7,211 nt of DNA, taken from assembly GCA_015488875.1 (NCBI GenBank), contig WFMX01000002.1, positions 1 to 7,211 of the forward strand, in the 5' to 3' direction. Made by a program: the position numbers and the translations under genes. Shown here piece by piece: positions 1 through 5,865 of this stretch (positions within the stretch are counted from its first letter, which is position 1; the number at the start of each line of letters is the position of its first letter). The stretch is from Campylobacterota bacterium (GTDB taxonomy: Bacteria > Campylobacterota > Campylobacteria > Campylobacterales > Sulfurovaceae). Below the pieces are notes generated by a model that had not been told where the DNA came from, made no database searches, and was given only the letters and a program-made list of their open reading frames with translations.

Positions 1-95
1 CTGTAGCATAACGGTGTTGCAGTGTAGCCGAGGTCAGGTTATTCATGATGCATTCCGCTACGCTCCACGCATCACAAATCACCAGACCCCTATCG
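1..95. repeat. Long direct repeat, copy 1 (cut by the window edge)
   Basis: These 95 bases match 3489-3583 in the same orientation, with differences seen only at window positions 24 (G/A) and 28 (C/T). The match stops exactly after TATCG at 95, so a right boundary of the repeated unit is visible; the left boundary lies outside the window. The copy contains a hairpin: bases 32-51 pair with 69-88 (16 of 20 positions) around a 17-base loop, which on the minus strand reads GTGGAGCGTAGCGGAAT. It also carries one copy of the 11-mer ATCACCAGACC (78-88). It is non-coding as far as I can see and lies just upstream of tgt, so it may end upstream transcription or simply be a dispersed element. Confidence 0.9.
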
Positions 96-179
96 TTTCT
101 ATATATCCAAATAGTGGAAATCAATAGGGTAAAAAAAGTGAATAAATAGCAAAATCCCCAACAATAGGAATAAAAAATT

Positions 180-1298
180 ATGAAATTCAACATAGATAGC
201 GTGGATGGCAAAGCGAGGGCTTGTACCATAACGACGGCACACTCCACCATCCAAACCCCAGTCTTTATGCCTGTGGGTACAGTAGGTGCTGTCAAAGCAC
301 TTGATGCCACAGATTTGGCTACATTCATCAAGCCAGAGATTATATTGGGTAACACTTATCATCTATATCTAAGACCATCAGATACCGTCATAGCAAAGAT
401 GGGCAAGCTACATGGATTTACCAAATATCCAAAAAGTTTCCTCACTGACAGTGGTGGATTTCAAGCTTTTTCACTTAGTGACAATGTCAAGATAGATGAA
501 GATGGCATAACTTTTAGAAGTCATATAGATGGCTCAAAGCACTACTTCACACCTAAAAAAGTGCTAGATATCCAAGGTAACCTAGGCTCTGATATCATGA
601 TGATATTGGATGATTTGGTAGCCTTACCTGCTACACAAGAGAGGATCAAGTCATCGATAGAGAGGACTACTAGATGGGCGAAAGAGTCCATAGAGTATCA
701 CCGTGCCAATCAAGCAGAGGGTAAAAACTTAGATCAAAATATATTTGCCATCATTCAAGGTGGTACAGATAGGTCATTTCGTGAGAAGTCAGCTAGGGAG
801 CTTTGTGCTTTGGATTTCGATGGATTTGCTATAGGTGGTCTGAGTGTTGGTGAAGCAAATCAAGATATGTATGATACAGTAGAGTGGACCACTCAGTTCA
901 TGCCTACTGATAAGCCTAGGTATTTGATGGGTGTCGGAACTCCTGAAGATTTGGTAGAAAATGTATATAGAGGTGTGGATATGTTCGACTGTGTCATGCC
1001 TACACGAAATGCTAGAAATGGCACTCTCTTTACTAGCTTTGGCAAGGTCAACATAAAAGCAGCACGGTATAAAGAAGATCCACTACCCATAGACCCTGAA
1101 TGCCAATGCATGGTATGTCAAACATACTCTAGGGCATACTTATGTCACCTATTTAGAGCGAGAGAGATCACCTACTTCAGGTTAGGAACCATACATAACC
1201 TATACTACTATTTGGATCTCATGAAGCAGATGAGAGAAGCCATAGCAGATGGAGCATTCGAGAAGTTTCGTGAAGAGTTTTATCTCAAGAGAGGTTAG
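180..1298 (+). CDS. tgt: Queuine/preQ1 tRNA-ribosyltransferase (tRNA-guanine transglycosylase)
   Basis: This enzyme exchanges guanine-34 in the anticodon of tRNA-Asp, -Asn, -His and -Tyr for preQ1, a step of queuosine synthesis in the cytoplasm. The 372-residue protein is a full-length bacterial Tgt. Visible landmarks are D90-SGGFQAF (the general-base aspartate region), IQGG at 192-195, GGLSVGE at 219-225, and the nucleophile D270 in MFDCVMPTRNARNG. The zinc site is C308-x-C310-x2-C313 with H339, at the same spacing as in E. coli Tgt (C302, C304, C307, H333). The ATG at 180 has an AGGAA at 166-170, 9 bases upstream. No gene of the queuosine pathway sits beside it: a repeat lies upstream, and the convergent tolC-like gene starts 70 bp past its stop. 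I see no clear promoter in 96-179 beyond general AT-richness. Confidence 0.97.
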   Translation: MKFNIDSVDGKARACTITTAHSTIQTPVFMPVGTVGAVKALDATDLATFIKPEIILGNTYHLYLRPSDTVIAKMGKLHGFTKYPKSFLTDSGGFQAFSLSDNVKIDEDGITFRSHIDGSKHYFTPKKVLDIQGNLGSDIMMILDDLVALPATQERIKSSIERTTRWAKESIEYHRANQAEGKNLDQNIFAIIQGGTDRSFREKSARELCALDFDGFAIGGLSVGEANQDMYDTVEWTTQFMPTDKPRYLMGVGTPEDLVENVYRGVDMFDCVMPTRNARNGTLFTSFGKVNIKAARYKEDPLPIDPECQCMVCQTYSRAYLCHLFRAREITYFRLGTIHNLYYYLDLMKQMREAIADGAFEKFREEFYLKRG

Positions 1299-1368
1299 AT
1301 TTCGCATCACCAAACAATCAACGACATATAGTTACTGATTTACTGCTTGACAGTACAAACACCTACAC

Positions 1369-2616
1369 TCACCTTATATAATCCTTTGGGTCTGCACCTG
1401 CGTAGTAGTAGTAGATGGATTTGGCTACTTCGTAGTCATATCTTGTGGATTTGTATCTAGCTTGTGATATGGTCTGTTTTTTGAGGGCATCTAAGTAGGC
1501 GATGTTGTCTACTAGTCCCACTTCATACTTCTTGACGATGGAGCTGTATGTGCTTTTGGATGATCTCAATGCACTTTTGGCACTTTTGAACTTGGCTATG
1601 ATGGTCTTCATACGACTTTTGGCTACTCTGAAGTTCATCCTCTGTTCTCTTTGACTGTGGATAGAGAGTGACTCTAGTGACATCTTTTGATACTGCATAG
1701 CCTCTCTGTTTTTGCGTAGTTGTCCATCATCATACAGTCTCATATGTGCAGATATCGTGAGTGAGTTTTGATTGTCAGGCAAAAATCCACCACCACTAAA
1801 ACCTGGTATGGACTCTACACCACTATAGCTAGATAGGCTATAGCTATCTTGCAGAGAGAGTTGTGGCAAATATGCTGATGTGATGGCATCACCTTTTTCA
1901 TTGAGTGCTTGGGCATTTTGATCTAGTATCTTTGTCTTCTCGTATCTTTTGTATTTGACTCCTTTAGGTTCTACAAATCTATCTGCTTTTAGACTCTCAG
2001 GTTTTATGCCAGATAGTAGCCAAAGATTTTCTTCGTTGGTGAGTATGGATAGCTTGGTACTCTCTATGAGGTAAGCGTTGTTGTCGTATACTGCTTGGAG
2101 TTTGTCCACCTCTTCATCGGTAGCCAATCCTGCCACTTCAAAGCTCTTCACTCTTCCTATCTGAGCTTTCAACTCTTCGGACTCTGCGTCTAGTGATGCT
2201 AGTGTAGCTTTGAGGGATTTGATGATATAAAAGTGGTTGATTATCTGTAGAGATAGACTCTTCTCGAAAGCTCTCATCTCAAATATAGATGCTTGATGCT
2301 CAAACTCCTTTGCTCTCACCAAAGCACTTCGCCGTCCACCATCATATATCTCCCAACCAAAGATACCAAATCCCCTCATAGTTTCACTAGGCATCACTAT
2401 GGTACTTGGGTTTACACGATTGTAGCTAGCACCTATATCTAAGGTAGGGTAGTAGCTACTCTCTTGTGCGTCTAACTCTTTGAGTTTGGATTGGCTCTTG
2501 TATAAGGTGGATTTGACCTGCTCATTGTGCTGTGATGCATGTTCGATCAGCTCTTTGAGTCCATAGCTTTTGGCTGTGATATATATAGGTAGTAGTACCA
2601 AAATCAGATATCTCAT
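1369..2616 (-). CDS. TolC-family outer membrane efflux protein
   Basis: The predicted 415-residue protein belongs to the outer membrane factor (OEP) family, trimeric channels that span the outer membrane and periplasm and dock onto efflux or type I secretion pumps. A short signal peptide is visible (MR, then a hydrophobic stretch to about A15). The internal duplication typical of TolC can be read directly: YYPTLDIGASYN (55-66) echoes YLPQLSLQDSYS (249-260), IYDGGRRSA (90-98) echoes LYDDGQLRK (294-302), and VKSFEVAGLATDEEVDKLQA (156-175) echoes VKKYEVGLVDNIAYLDALK (361-379). Long Ala/Lys/Ser/Glu-rich helices lie between these. Its ATG overlaps the tetR stop in an ATGA, so the two are translationally coupled. 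No membrane-fusion or RND/ABC pump gene follows; tgt converges from the other side. The substrate cannot be told from the sequence. Confidence 0.92.
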   Translation of the reverse strand: MRYLILVLLPIYITAKSYGLKELIEHASQHNEQVKSTLYKSQSKLKELDAQESSYYPTLDIGASYNRVNPSTIVMPSETMRGFGIFGWEIYDGGRRSALVRAKEFEHQASIFEMRAFEKSLSLQIINHFYIIKSLKATLASLDAESEELKAQIGRVKSFEVAGLATDEEVDKLQAVYDNNAYLIESTKLSILTNEENLWLLSGIKPESLKADRFVEPKGVKYKRYEKTKILDQNAQALNEKGDAITSAYLPQLSLQDSYSLSSYSGVESIPGFSGGGFLPDNQNSLTISAHMRLYDDGQLRKNREAMQYQKMSLESLSIHSQREQRMNFRVAKSRMKTIIAKFKSAKSALRSSKSTYSSIVKKYEVGLVDNIAYLDALKKQTISQARYKSTRYDYEVAKSIYYYYAGADPKDYIR

Positions 2617-3212
2617 CTATGCCCCTTCTGTCCATCTATCAAAAACAGCATATCTACAAATCTATCTATCTCTCTCAAAACATCAATATCTGAAGCTTTA
2701 CCATCGACTATAAGCCCCTTCTCAAATATCAACATAGATGGGATAAACTCTATGAGAAATGGCGAGAGTTCACCTCTGCTGATAGCATCATCTATGATAC
2801 TCTTTAGTATGCTAGCAAATTTCTCTTTGCAAGATATACTGAACTCTACCATCTTCTCTGTGCCATTTACTAGAGATATAGCTAAGTACTCTCTGTAGAT
2901 ACTCATCTGCTTAGCATAGCTACTATCTTCAAATATGAGAGCAAAAAAGTGATATAGCTTCTCTCTACTGTTACTACTCTCTTCTATGGTGGTCAATAGC
3001 ATCACCTCATACTCTGACATAAATACTGTGATAATCTCAAATACTATATCTTCTTTGTTAGTAAAATACTCATATATAGTACCCTTGCCAACTCCTGCCC
3101 TCTTGGCAAGCTGTGATATGGTGAGGTCTTTTATCCCCTTCTCTAGCAGAAGCTCTTTGCAAGAGAGTGCTATATTTCTTCGTTTTTCATCTTTGTCTAC
3201 TATTATCGCCAT
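2613..3212 (-). CDS. TetR/AcrR-family transcriptional repressor
   Basis: The 199-residue protein has the usual size and plan of TetR regulators. The N-terminal DNA-binding domain has its helix-turn-helix at about residues 31-50 (TISQLAKRAGVGKGTIYEYF), followed by NKEDI. A variable all-helical ligand and dimerisation domain runs from about 60 to 199. The ATG at 3212-3210 has a strong AAAGGA five bases upstream. The gene is first in an operon with the TolC-like gene, whose start overlaps its stop by 4 bp, so the regulator most likely controls efflux and itself. A palindrome straddling the predicted transcription start supports autorepression. The inducing ligand is unknown; efflux-linked members of the family usually sense toxic compounds exported by the pump. 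Confidence 0.92.
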   Translation of the reverse strand: MAIIVDKDEKRRNIALSCKELLLEKGIKDLTISQLAKRAGVGKGTIYEYFTNKEDIVFEIITVFMSEYEVMLLTTIEESSNSREKLYHFFALIFEDSSYAKQMSIYREYLAISLVNGTEKMVEFSISCKEKFASILKSIIDDAISRGELSPFLIEFIPSMLIFEKGLIVDGKASDIDVLREIDRFVDMLFLIDGQKGHR

Positions 3213-3221
3213 ATATATCCT

Positions 3222-3240
3222 TTGACTGACTGTCGGTCAA
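3222..3240. promoter_or_regulatory. Putative TetR-family operator palindrome
   Basis: TTGACTGACTGTCGGTCAA is a 19-bp palindrome with a single central base; the two 9-base arms match at 8 of 9 positions. It begins within the tetR ribosome-binding site and ends 4 bp from the predicted -10 box, so a bound dimer would cover the transcription start. Position, symmetry and the adjacent TetR gene make it the likely autoregulatory site. The binding itself is inferred. Confidence 0.8.
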
Positions 3241-3244
3241 TGAA

Positions 3245-3253
3245 ATTGTATCA
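3245..3253 (-). promoter_or_regulatory. Extended -10 promoter of the tetR-tolC operon
   Basis: On the minus strand this reads TGATACAAT, a TGn extension plus a TATAAT-like hexamer. The expected start point is near 3238, inside the operator palindrome, about 25 bases before the tetR ATG. No convincing -35 hexamer is visible, which is common for sigma-70 promoters in Campylobacterota. Confidence 0.6.
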
Positions 3254-3338
3254 TTATGCTTCTTAACATGTGATAAATTGGATAGGTAGTACAGTTTGAC
3301 CGAGGACGGATAGCAAATCCACTTTAACGATACAATTA

Positions 3339-3383
3339 GGGGACATTGGTTTTGTGAGCGAAGCGAACGAAACCTGTGTCCCC
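3339..3383. repeat. Hairpin 1 of the palindrome cluster
   Basis: GGGGACATTGGTTT (3339-3352) pairs with AAACCTGTGTCCCC (3370-3383) at 12 of 14 positions around the 17-base loop TGTGAGCGAAGCGAACG. There is no T-run after the stem on either strand, so it is not a classical intrinsic terminator. The loop resembles those of the other two hairpins although the stem sequence does not. Confidence 0.8.
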
Positions 3384-3400
3384 GCATAGTGACCGTTCGT

Positions 3401-3521
3401 CCTCGACTACAACACGGTTATGCGATAGGGGTCTGGTGATAATGATTTGCGTAACGAAGTGGAGTGAATCGTTATCACCAGACCTCGGCTGTAGCATAAC
3501 GGTGTTGCAGTATAGTCGAGG
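3401..3521. repeat. Long nested stem-loop (hairpin 2 plus outer stem)
   Basis: The inner hairpin pairs 3430-3447 with 3467-3484 over 18 positions, with one G-T wobble and a 19-base loop TGCGTAACGAAGTGGAGTG. Around it, 3401-3423 pairs with 3494-3521 at 22 of 23 positions, with one 5-base bulge (TACTG side). The result is an approximately 120-base rod able to form a cruciform in DNA or a very stable RNA. The outer stem cannot form at the same time as the terminal inverted pair at 3422-3440/3566-3584, because both use bases next to or inside the same arm. Confidence 0.8.
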
Positions 3522-3584
3522 TCAGGTTATTCATGATGCATTCCGCTACGCTCCACGCATCACAAATCACCAGACCCCTATCGC
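3422..3584. repeat. 163-bp unit with perfect 19-bp terminal inverted repeats
   Basis: GCGATAGGGGTCTGGTGAT (3422-3440) is the exact reverse complement of 3566-3584. The right end coincides within one base with the point where the 95-bp direct repeat stops (3583, matching 95 in copy 1), which suggests these termini are true element boundaries. The unit has no coding capacity, so it resembles a MITE-like or REP/BIME-like element. I see no target-site duplication directly outside the termini (TTAT on the left, TCAC on the right). Mobility is inferred from structure and copy number only. Confidence 0.55.
3489..3583. repeat. Long direct repeat, copy 2
   Basis: This matches window bases 1-95 at 93 of 95 positions. 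It contains hairpin 3: GGTCAGGTTATTCATGATGC (3520-3539) pairs with 3557-3576 at 16 of 20 positions around the loop 3540-3556. Read on the minus strand, the loop is GTGGAGCGTAGCGGAAT and is related to the loops of hairpins 1 and 2. Together with copy 1 it brackets tgt, tolC and tetR. Confidence 0.92.
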
Positions 3585-3685
3585 TCACCGAGGATGGATA
3601 GTAACAAACGATAGAGGCTTATTTGAATATTTTTATACCCTAGGTGTGACTGTGGCATACGATTTTGTATTGATGCTGGTGACCT

Positions 3686-4291
3686 TTAAAACCCAAAGCC
3701 TAGTCTTTGTGGTGTGATGAGTGGGGCGAAGTTCACCATCTTCATACTCCATTTGCTTAGTATGGATTTTTTATTGTTCTCCAATTTTACTACTCTATCT
3801 ATGAGTGGGTATCTACTCTCTGCATCTAGCTCTTGGAGTATCTTTTTGATCTGCTTTGTACTCATACCGTATACAAATGATATCTGCTGATCTGCAAACT
3901 GCTCTGCTATTAGATTGAGTACTTTTCCATCTTTGAGTCTGATTTGGTATATATGCAGACCTTTGTTTATATATATAGGTGTTATACTTTTGGCTCCAAA
4001 TAGTATGCTTATGGTAGTTTTGGTAGGAAAGTTTAGCTCATAGCTAGAGTCAATGACGACCTTTTCGTAGACAACTATGCTTTGGTCTGATAGTTTGACT
4101 ATATTCTGAGTGAGAAATAGTTTGCCAAAGTTGTTGAACTCTTTTGATATGCTTTTGCCCTCTGTTTTTAGATCTTTTCCATCTATATGAAGTAGTATGT
4201 TGTTGCTATCTAGTGTGAGTGTAGTGACAGCACATCCACCAAAGTAGAGTAGCGTTGCGACTACCAATGAGTACCTTAGTATTTTATTCAT
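3686..4291 (-). CDS. Putative lipoprotein of unknown function
   Basis: I do not recognise this family. I place the start at the ATG 4291-4289, giving 201 residues, because it opens a clear lipoprotein signal: MNKILRY, a hydrophobic stretch and a lipobox ending FGG-C20. An AAGG also sits five bases before the ATG. A longer open frame reaches 4429 but would overlap the preceding gene by about 140 bp and begin with an implausible Arg/Lys/Met-rich leader. The mature part is mostly beta-like in the first 110 residues (alternating hydrophobic residues, e.g. SIVVYEKVVIDSSYELNF) and then helical (STKQIKKILQELDAES). It ends in a short TPQRLGFGF tail. The start overlaps the stop of the microprotein gene by 8 bp, so the two are co-translated. 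It should be anchored in the inner or outer membrane facing the periplasm. Confidence 0.8.
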   Translation of the reverse strand: MNKILRYSLVVATLLYFGGCAVTTLTLDSNNILLHIDGKDLKTEGKSISKEFNNFGKLFLTQNIVKLSDQSIVVYEKVVIDSSYELNFPTKTTISILFGAKSITPIYINKGLHIYQIRLKDGKVLNLIAEQFADQQISFVYGMSTKQIKKILQELDAESRYPLIDRVVKLENNKKSILSKWSMKMVNFAPLITPQRLGFGF

Positions 4292-4487
4292 CCCTACCTT
4301 TTGTATCTCTATCATTTTGTATCTCCGCATGTATACTCGTTTCATTTTTCTCTTCATACTCATCCAACATATCCATTCTCTGACCTTTGTCATTAAATTT
4401 ATTGCGGTAGTAGTTGCGTATGATGGCAAATGTCATGATGATAAATAGCACCATCGCTATAATATAAAGTATATCACCTATCTGCAT
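4284..4487 (-). CDS. Small single-pass membrane protein (67 aa)
   Basis: The 67-residue protein has one hydrophobic helix (about residues 5-23, ILYIIAMVLFIIMTFAII), then a basic patch RNYYRNK and a charged hydrophilic tail rich in Asp, Glu, Asn and Lys. By the positive-inside rule the N-terminus is out and the tail in the cytoplasm. It is a real gene by context: a full AAGGAG lies seven bases before its ATG, it starts 1 bp after the trmL stop, and it overlaps the lipoprotein start by 8 bp in the same operon. I cannot assign a family. It could be a membrane anchor or accessory for the lipoprotein encoded next to it, which is inference from linkage only. Confidence 0.8.
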   Translation of the reverse strand: MQIGDILYIIAMVLFIIMTFAIIRNYYRNKFNDKGQRMDMLDEYEEKNETSIHAEIQNDRDTKGRDE

Positions 4488-4488
4488 A

Positions 4489-4983
4489 TCAAGACTCCTT
4501 TAGTCTGTTTTTTATAGATATCTTCTCGAACCCATCGTAGTTTTGACGAAGTGCTTCATAAGCCACTATGCCTACACTGACCCCTAGATTGAGACTGCGT
4601 CCTGCTCCACCCATAGGTATAGTGATACACCTAGATGGATTGTCTAGTAACACTCTCTCATCTATGCCCTTAGTTTCAGACCCAAAGAGTATATAATCAC
4701 CCTTTTCAAATTCCGCATTGAAGTATATTTGATCGGTTTTGGTGGTGGCTAAATGTGTATGATTGTCTATGGGGTGAGCTTTTAGAAAAGTATCAAAATC
4801 ATCCCAGACTATCAAGTCGAGCTTATTCCAATAGTCCAACCCTGCCCTCTTTACCGCCTTGTCGTCGATATCAAACCCTAGTGGCTTGATGAGATGTAAA
4901 GTCGCATCCAGATTTACGCATAGTCTACCTATTGTGCCTGTGTTTGGTGGTATCTGTGGCTCTACCAATACTATGTTGAACAT
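4489..4983 (-). CDS. trmL: tRNA (cytidine(34)-2'-O)-methyltransferase, SPOUT family
   Basis: TrmL methylates the 2'-hydroxyl of the wobble nucleotide of tRNA-Leu isoacceptors with S-adenosylmethionine. The 164-residue length matches the one-domain, knot-only class (E. coli TrmL has 157). The three SpoU motifs are clear: NTGTIGR (14-20), LFGSETKGI (99-107), and IPM (122-124) with RSLNLGVSVGIVAYEALRQ (129-147), which form the SAM-binding trefoil knot. It lacks the extra RNA-binding domain of the TrmH/RlmB rRNA and tRNA enzymes, which favours TrmL. The gene starts 1 bp after the purU stop, and no good ribosome-binding site precedes its ATG, so translation is probably coupled to purU. Another SPOUT tRNA target cannot be excluded from sequence alone. 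Confidence 0.95.
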   Translation of the reverse strand: MFNIVLVEPQIPPNTGTIGRLCVNLDATLHLIKPLGFDIDDKAVKRAGLDYWNKLDLIVWDDFDTFLKAHPIDNHTHLATTKTDQIYFNAEFEKGDYILFGSETKGIDERVLLDNPSRCITIPMGGAGRSLNLGVSVGIVAYEALRQNYDGFEKISIKNRLKES

Positions 4984-4984
4984 A

Positions 4985-5821
4985 TCAAAATACTATGGTT
5001 TTATTACCATTGACAAATACTCTGTCATTGAGTACAAGTGACAATGCTCTAGCCAATACTATCTTCTCTCCATCTTTGCCTGCTCTTTGCATATCTTTCC
5101 ATTCAAATCTGTGGTTGACAGGTATAACATCTTGGGATATGATGGGTCCCTCGTCCAAATCACTAGTGACGAAGTGTGCGGTTGCTCCTATGATCTTGAC
5201 ACCTCGTGAGTGGGCTTGCTTGTATGGATTGGCTCCTACAAAAGCGGGTAGAAATGAGTGGTGTATGTTTATGATTTTTTCAGGATAATTACTCACAAAA
5301 TCTTCACTAAGTATACGCATATATTTCGCCAACACTATATAGTCAAACTCTAGCCCCTTAAGTATATCTAGTACTTGCTCCTCATGCTCCTCTCTACTGA
5401 TATCATCAGATGATATATAGAGGAATGGGATATCAAATCTTCGTGTCAAATCGCGGAGGTTGTCACGATTGGATATGACTGCCTCTATATCTGCCTCTAG
5501 CTCTCCAGATATCCATCGTATGAGTATATCGCCTAGACAATGAGACTCTTTTGTCGCCATAAGTACTATCTTTTTGGGTTTGGGTTCTACTACTCTGATG
5601 TGTGCATTTTTGGGTGCTACAGATACGATGGCATCTCTCAGTTCATCTACATCAAATTCACCAGTCACCACACTACGCATAAAAAATTTACTGCGTTCCT
5701 TGTCTACGAACTCTCTGTTGGTATCTACATTGAGTTCTCTATCATAAAATATCTTGCTAAAATGATATACCAAGCCTTTGGCATCATCACAATCTATCAA
5801 TACTCTAGCTCTATTTGCCAT
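4985..5821 (-). CDS. purU: Formyltetrahydrofolate deformylase
   Basis: PurU hydrolyses 10-formyl-THF to THF and formate, balancing the one-carbon pool and supplying formate for PurT-type purine synthesis. The 278-residue protein has the family layout. An N-terminal ACT-like domain covers about residues 5-80 (RARVLIDCDDAKGLVYHFSK onward). A formyltransferase-fold domain covers about 83-278 (KKIVLMATKESHCLGDIL, then LAKYMRIL). The catalytic triad of the PurN/PurU fold is present as N185 and H187 in NIHHSFLPAF and D223 in DLDEGPII. The ATG at 5821 follows a TAAGGAA ribosome-binding site. It is second in the minus-strand operon, 44 bp after the exonuclease and 1 bp before trmL. The missing Gly/Met regulation of the ACT domain cannot be judged here. 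Confidence 0.96.
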   Translation of the reverse strand: MANRARVLIDCDDAKGLVYHFSKIFYDRELNVDTNREFVDKERSKFFMRSVVTGEFDVDELRDAIVSVAPKNAHIRVVEPKPKKIVLMATKESHCLGDILIRWISGELEADIEAVISNRDNLRDLTRRFDIPFLYISSDDISREEHEEQVLDILKGLEFDYIVLAKYMRILSEDFVSNYPEKIINIHHSFLPAFVGANPYKQAHSRGVKIIGATAHFVTSDLDEGPIISQDVIPVNHRFEWKDMQRAGKDGEKIVLARALSLVLNDRVFVNGNKTIVF

Positions 5822-5865
5822 CTGTTTCCTTACGATATTTTCTATTCTCTCATTATATCATTAAA

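Larger units (their letters stand above)
3299..3604. repeat. Gene-free palindrome cluster bounded by short direct repeats
   Basis: This is the core of the 473-bp gap between the tetR start and the lipoprotein stop. It is bounded by two direct copies of an 18-mer, ACCGAGGACGGATAGCAA (3299-3316) and ACCGAGGATGGATAGTAA (3587-3604), identical at 16 of 18 positions. Between them are three hairpins, a perfect 19-bp inverted pair and a longer competing stem, listed separately. The only long open frame (+ strand, 3376-3717) runs through the palindromes, has no matching protein character and ends opposite the lipoprotein gene, so I treat the block as non-coding. It could be a small mobile element family, a structured RNA or a terminator/attenuator zone. 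Confidence 0.75.

Noticed and set aside
99..362. Antisense open frame over the tgt start
   Set aside because: It overlaps a certain gene, has no ribosome-binding site of note, and its hydrophobic end reflects only the AT-rich leader of tgt read backwards.
1341..1355. Small palindrome TACTG-CTTGA-CAGTA between tgt and tolC as a bidirectional terminator
   Set aside because: The stem is only 5 bp and no T-run follows on either strand.
3299..3604. CRISPR array
   Set aside because: The repeats are inverted, unequal in length and unevenly spaced; there is no regular repeat-spacer pattern and no cas gene nearby.
3376..3717. A 113-codon open frame on the + strand through the palindrome cluster
   Set aside because: It runs through the inverted repeats, its translation lacks any domain-like character, and its end overlaps the lipoprotein gene on the other strand.
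4292..4429. N-terminal extension of the lipoprotein to an ATG at 4429
   Set aside because: It would overlap the microprotein gene almost entirely and bury the lipoprotein signal 46 residues inside the protein. The ATG at 4291 has its own ribosome-binding site.
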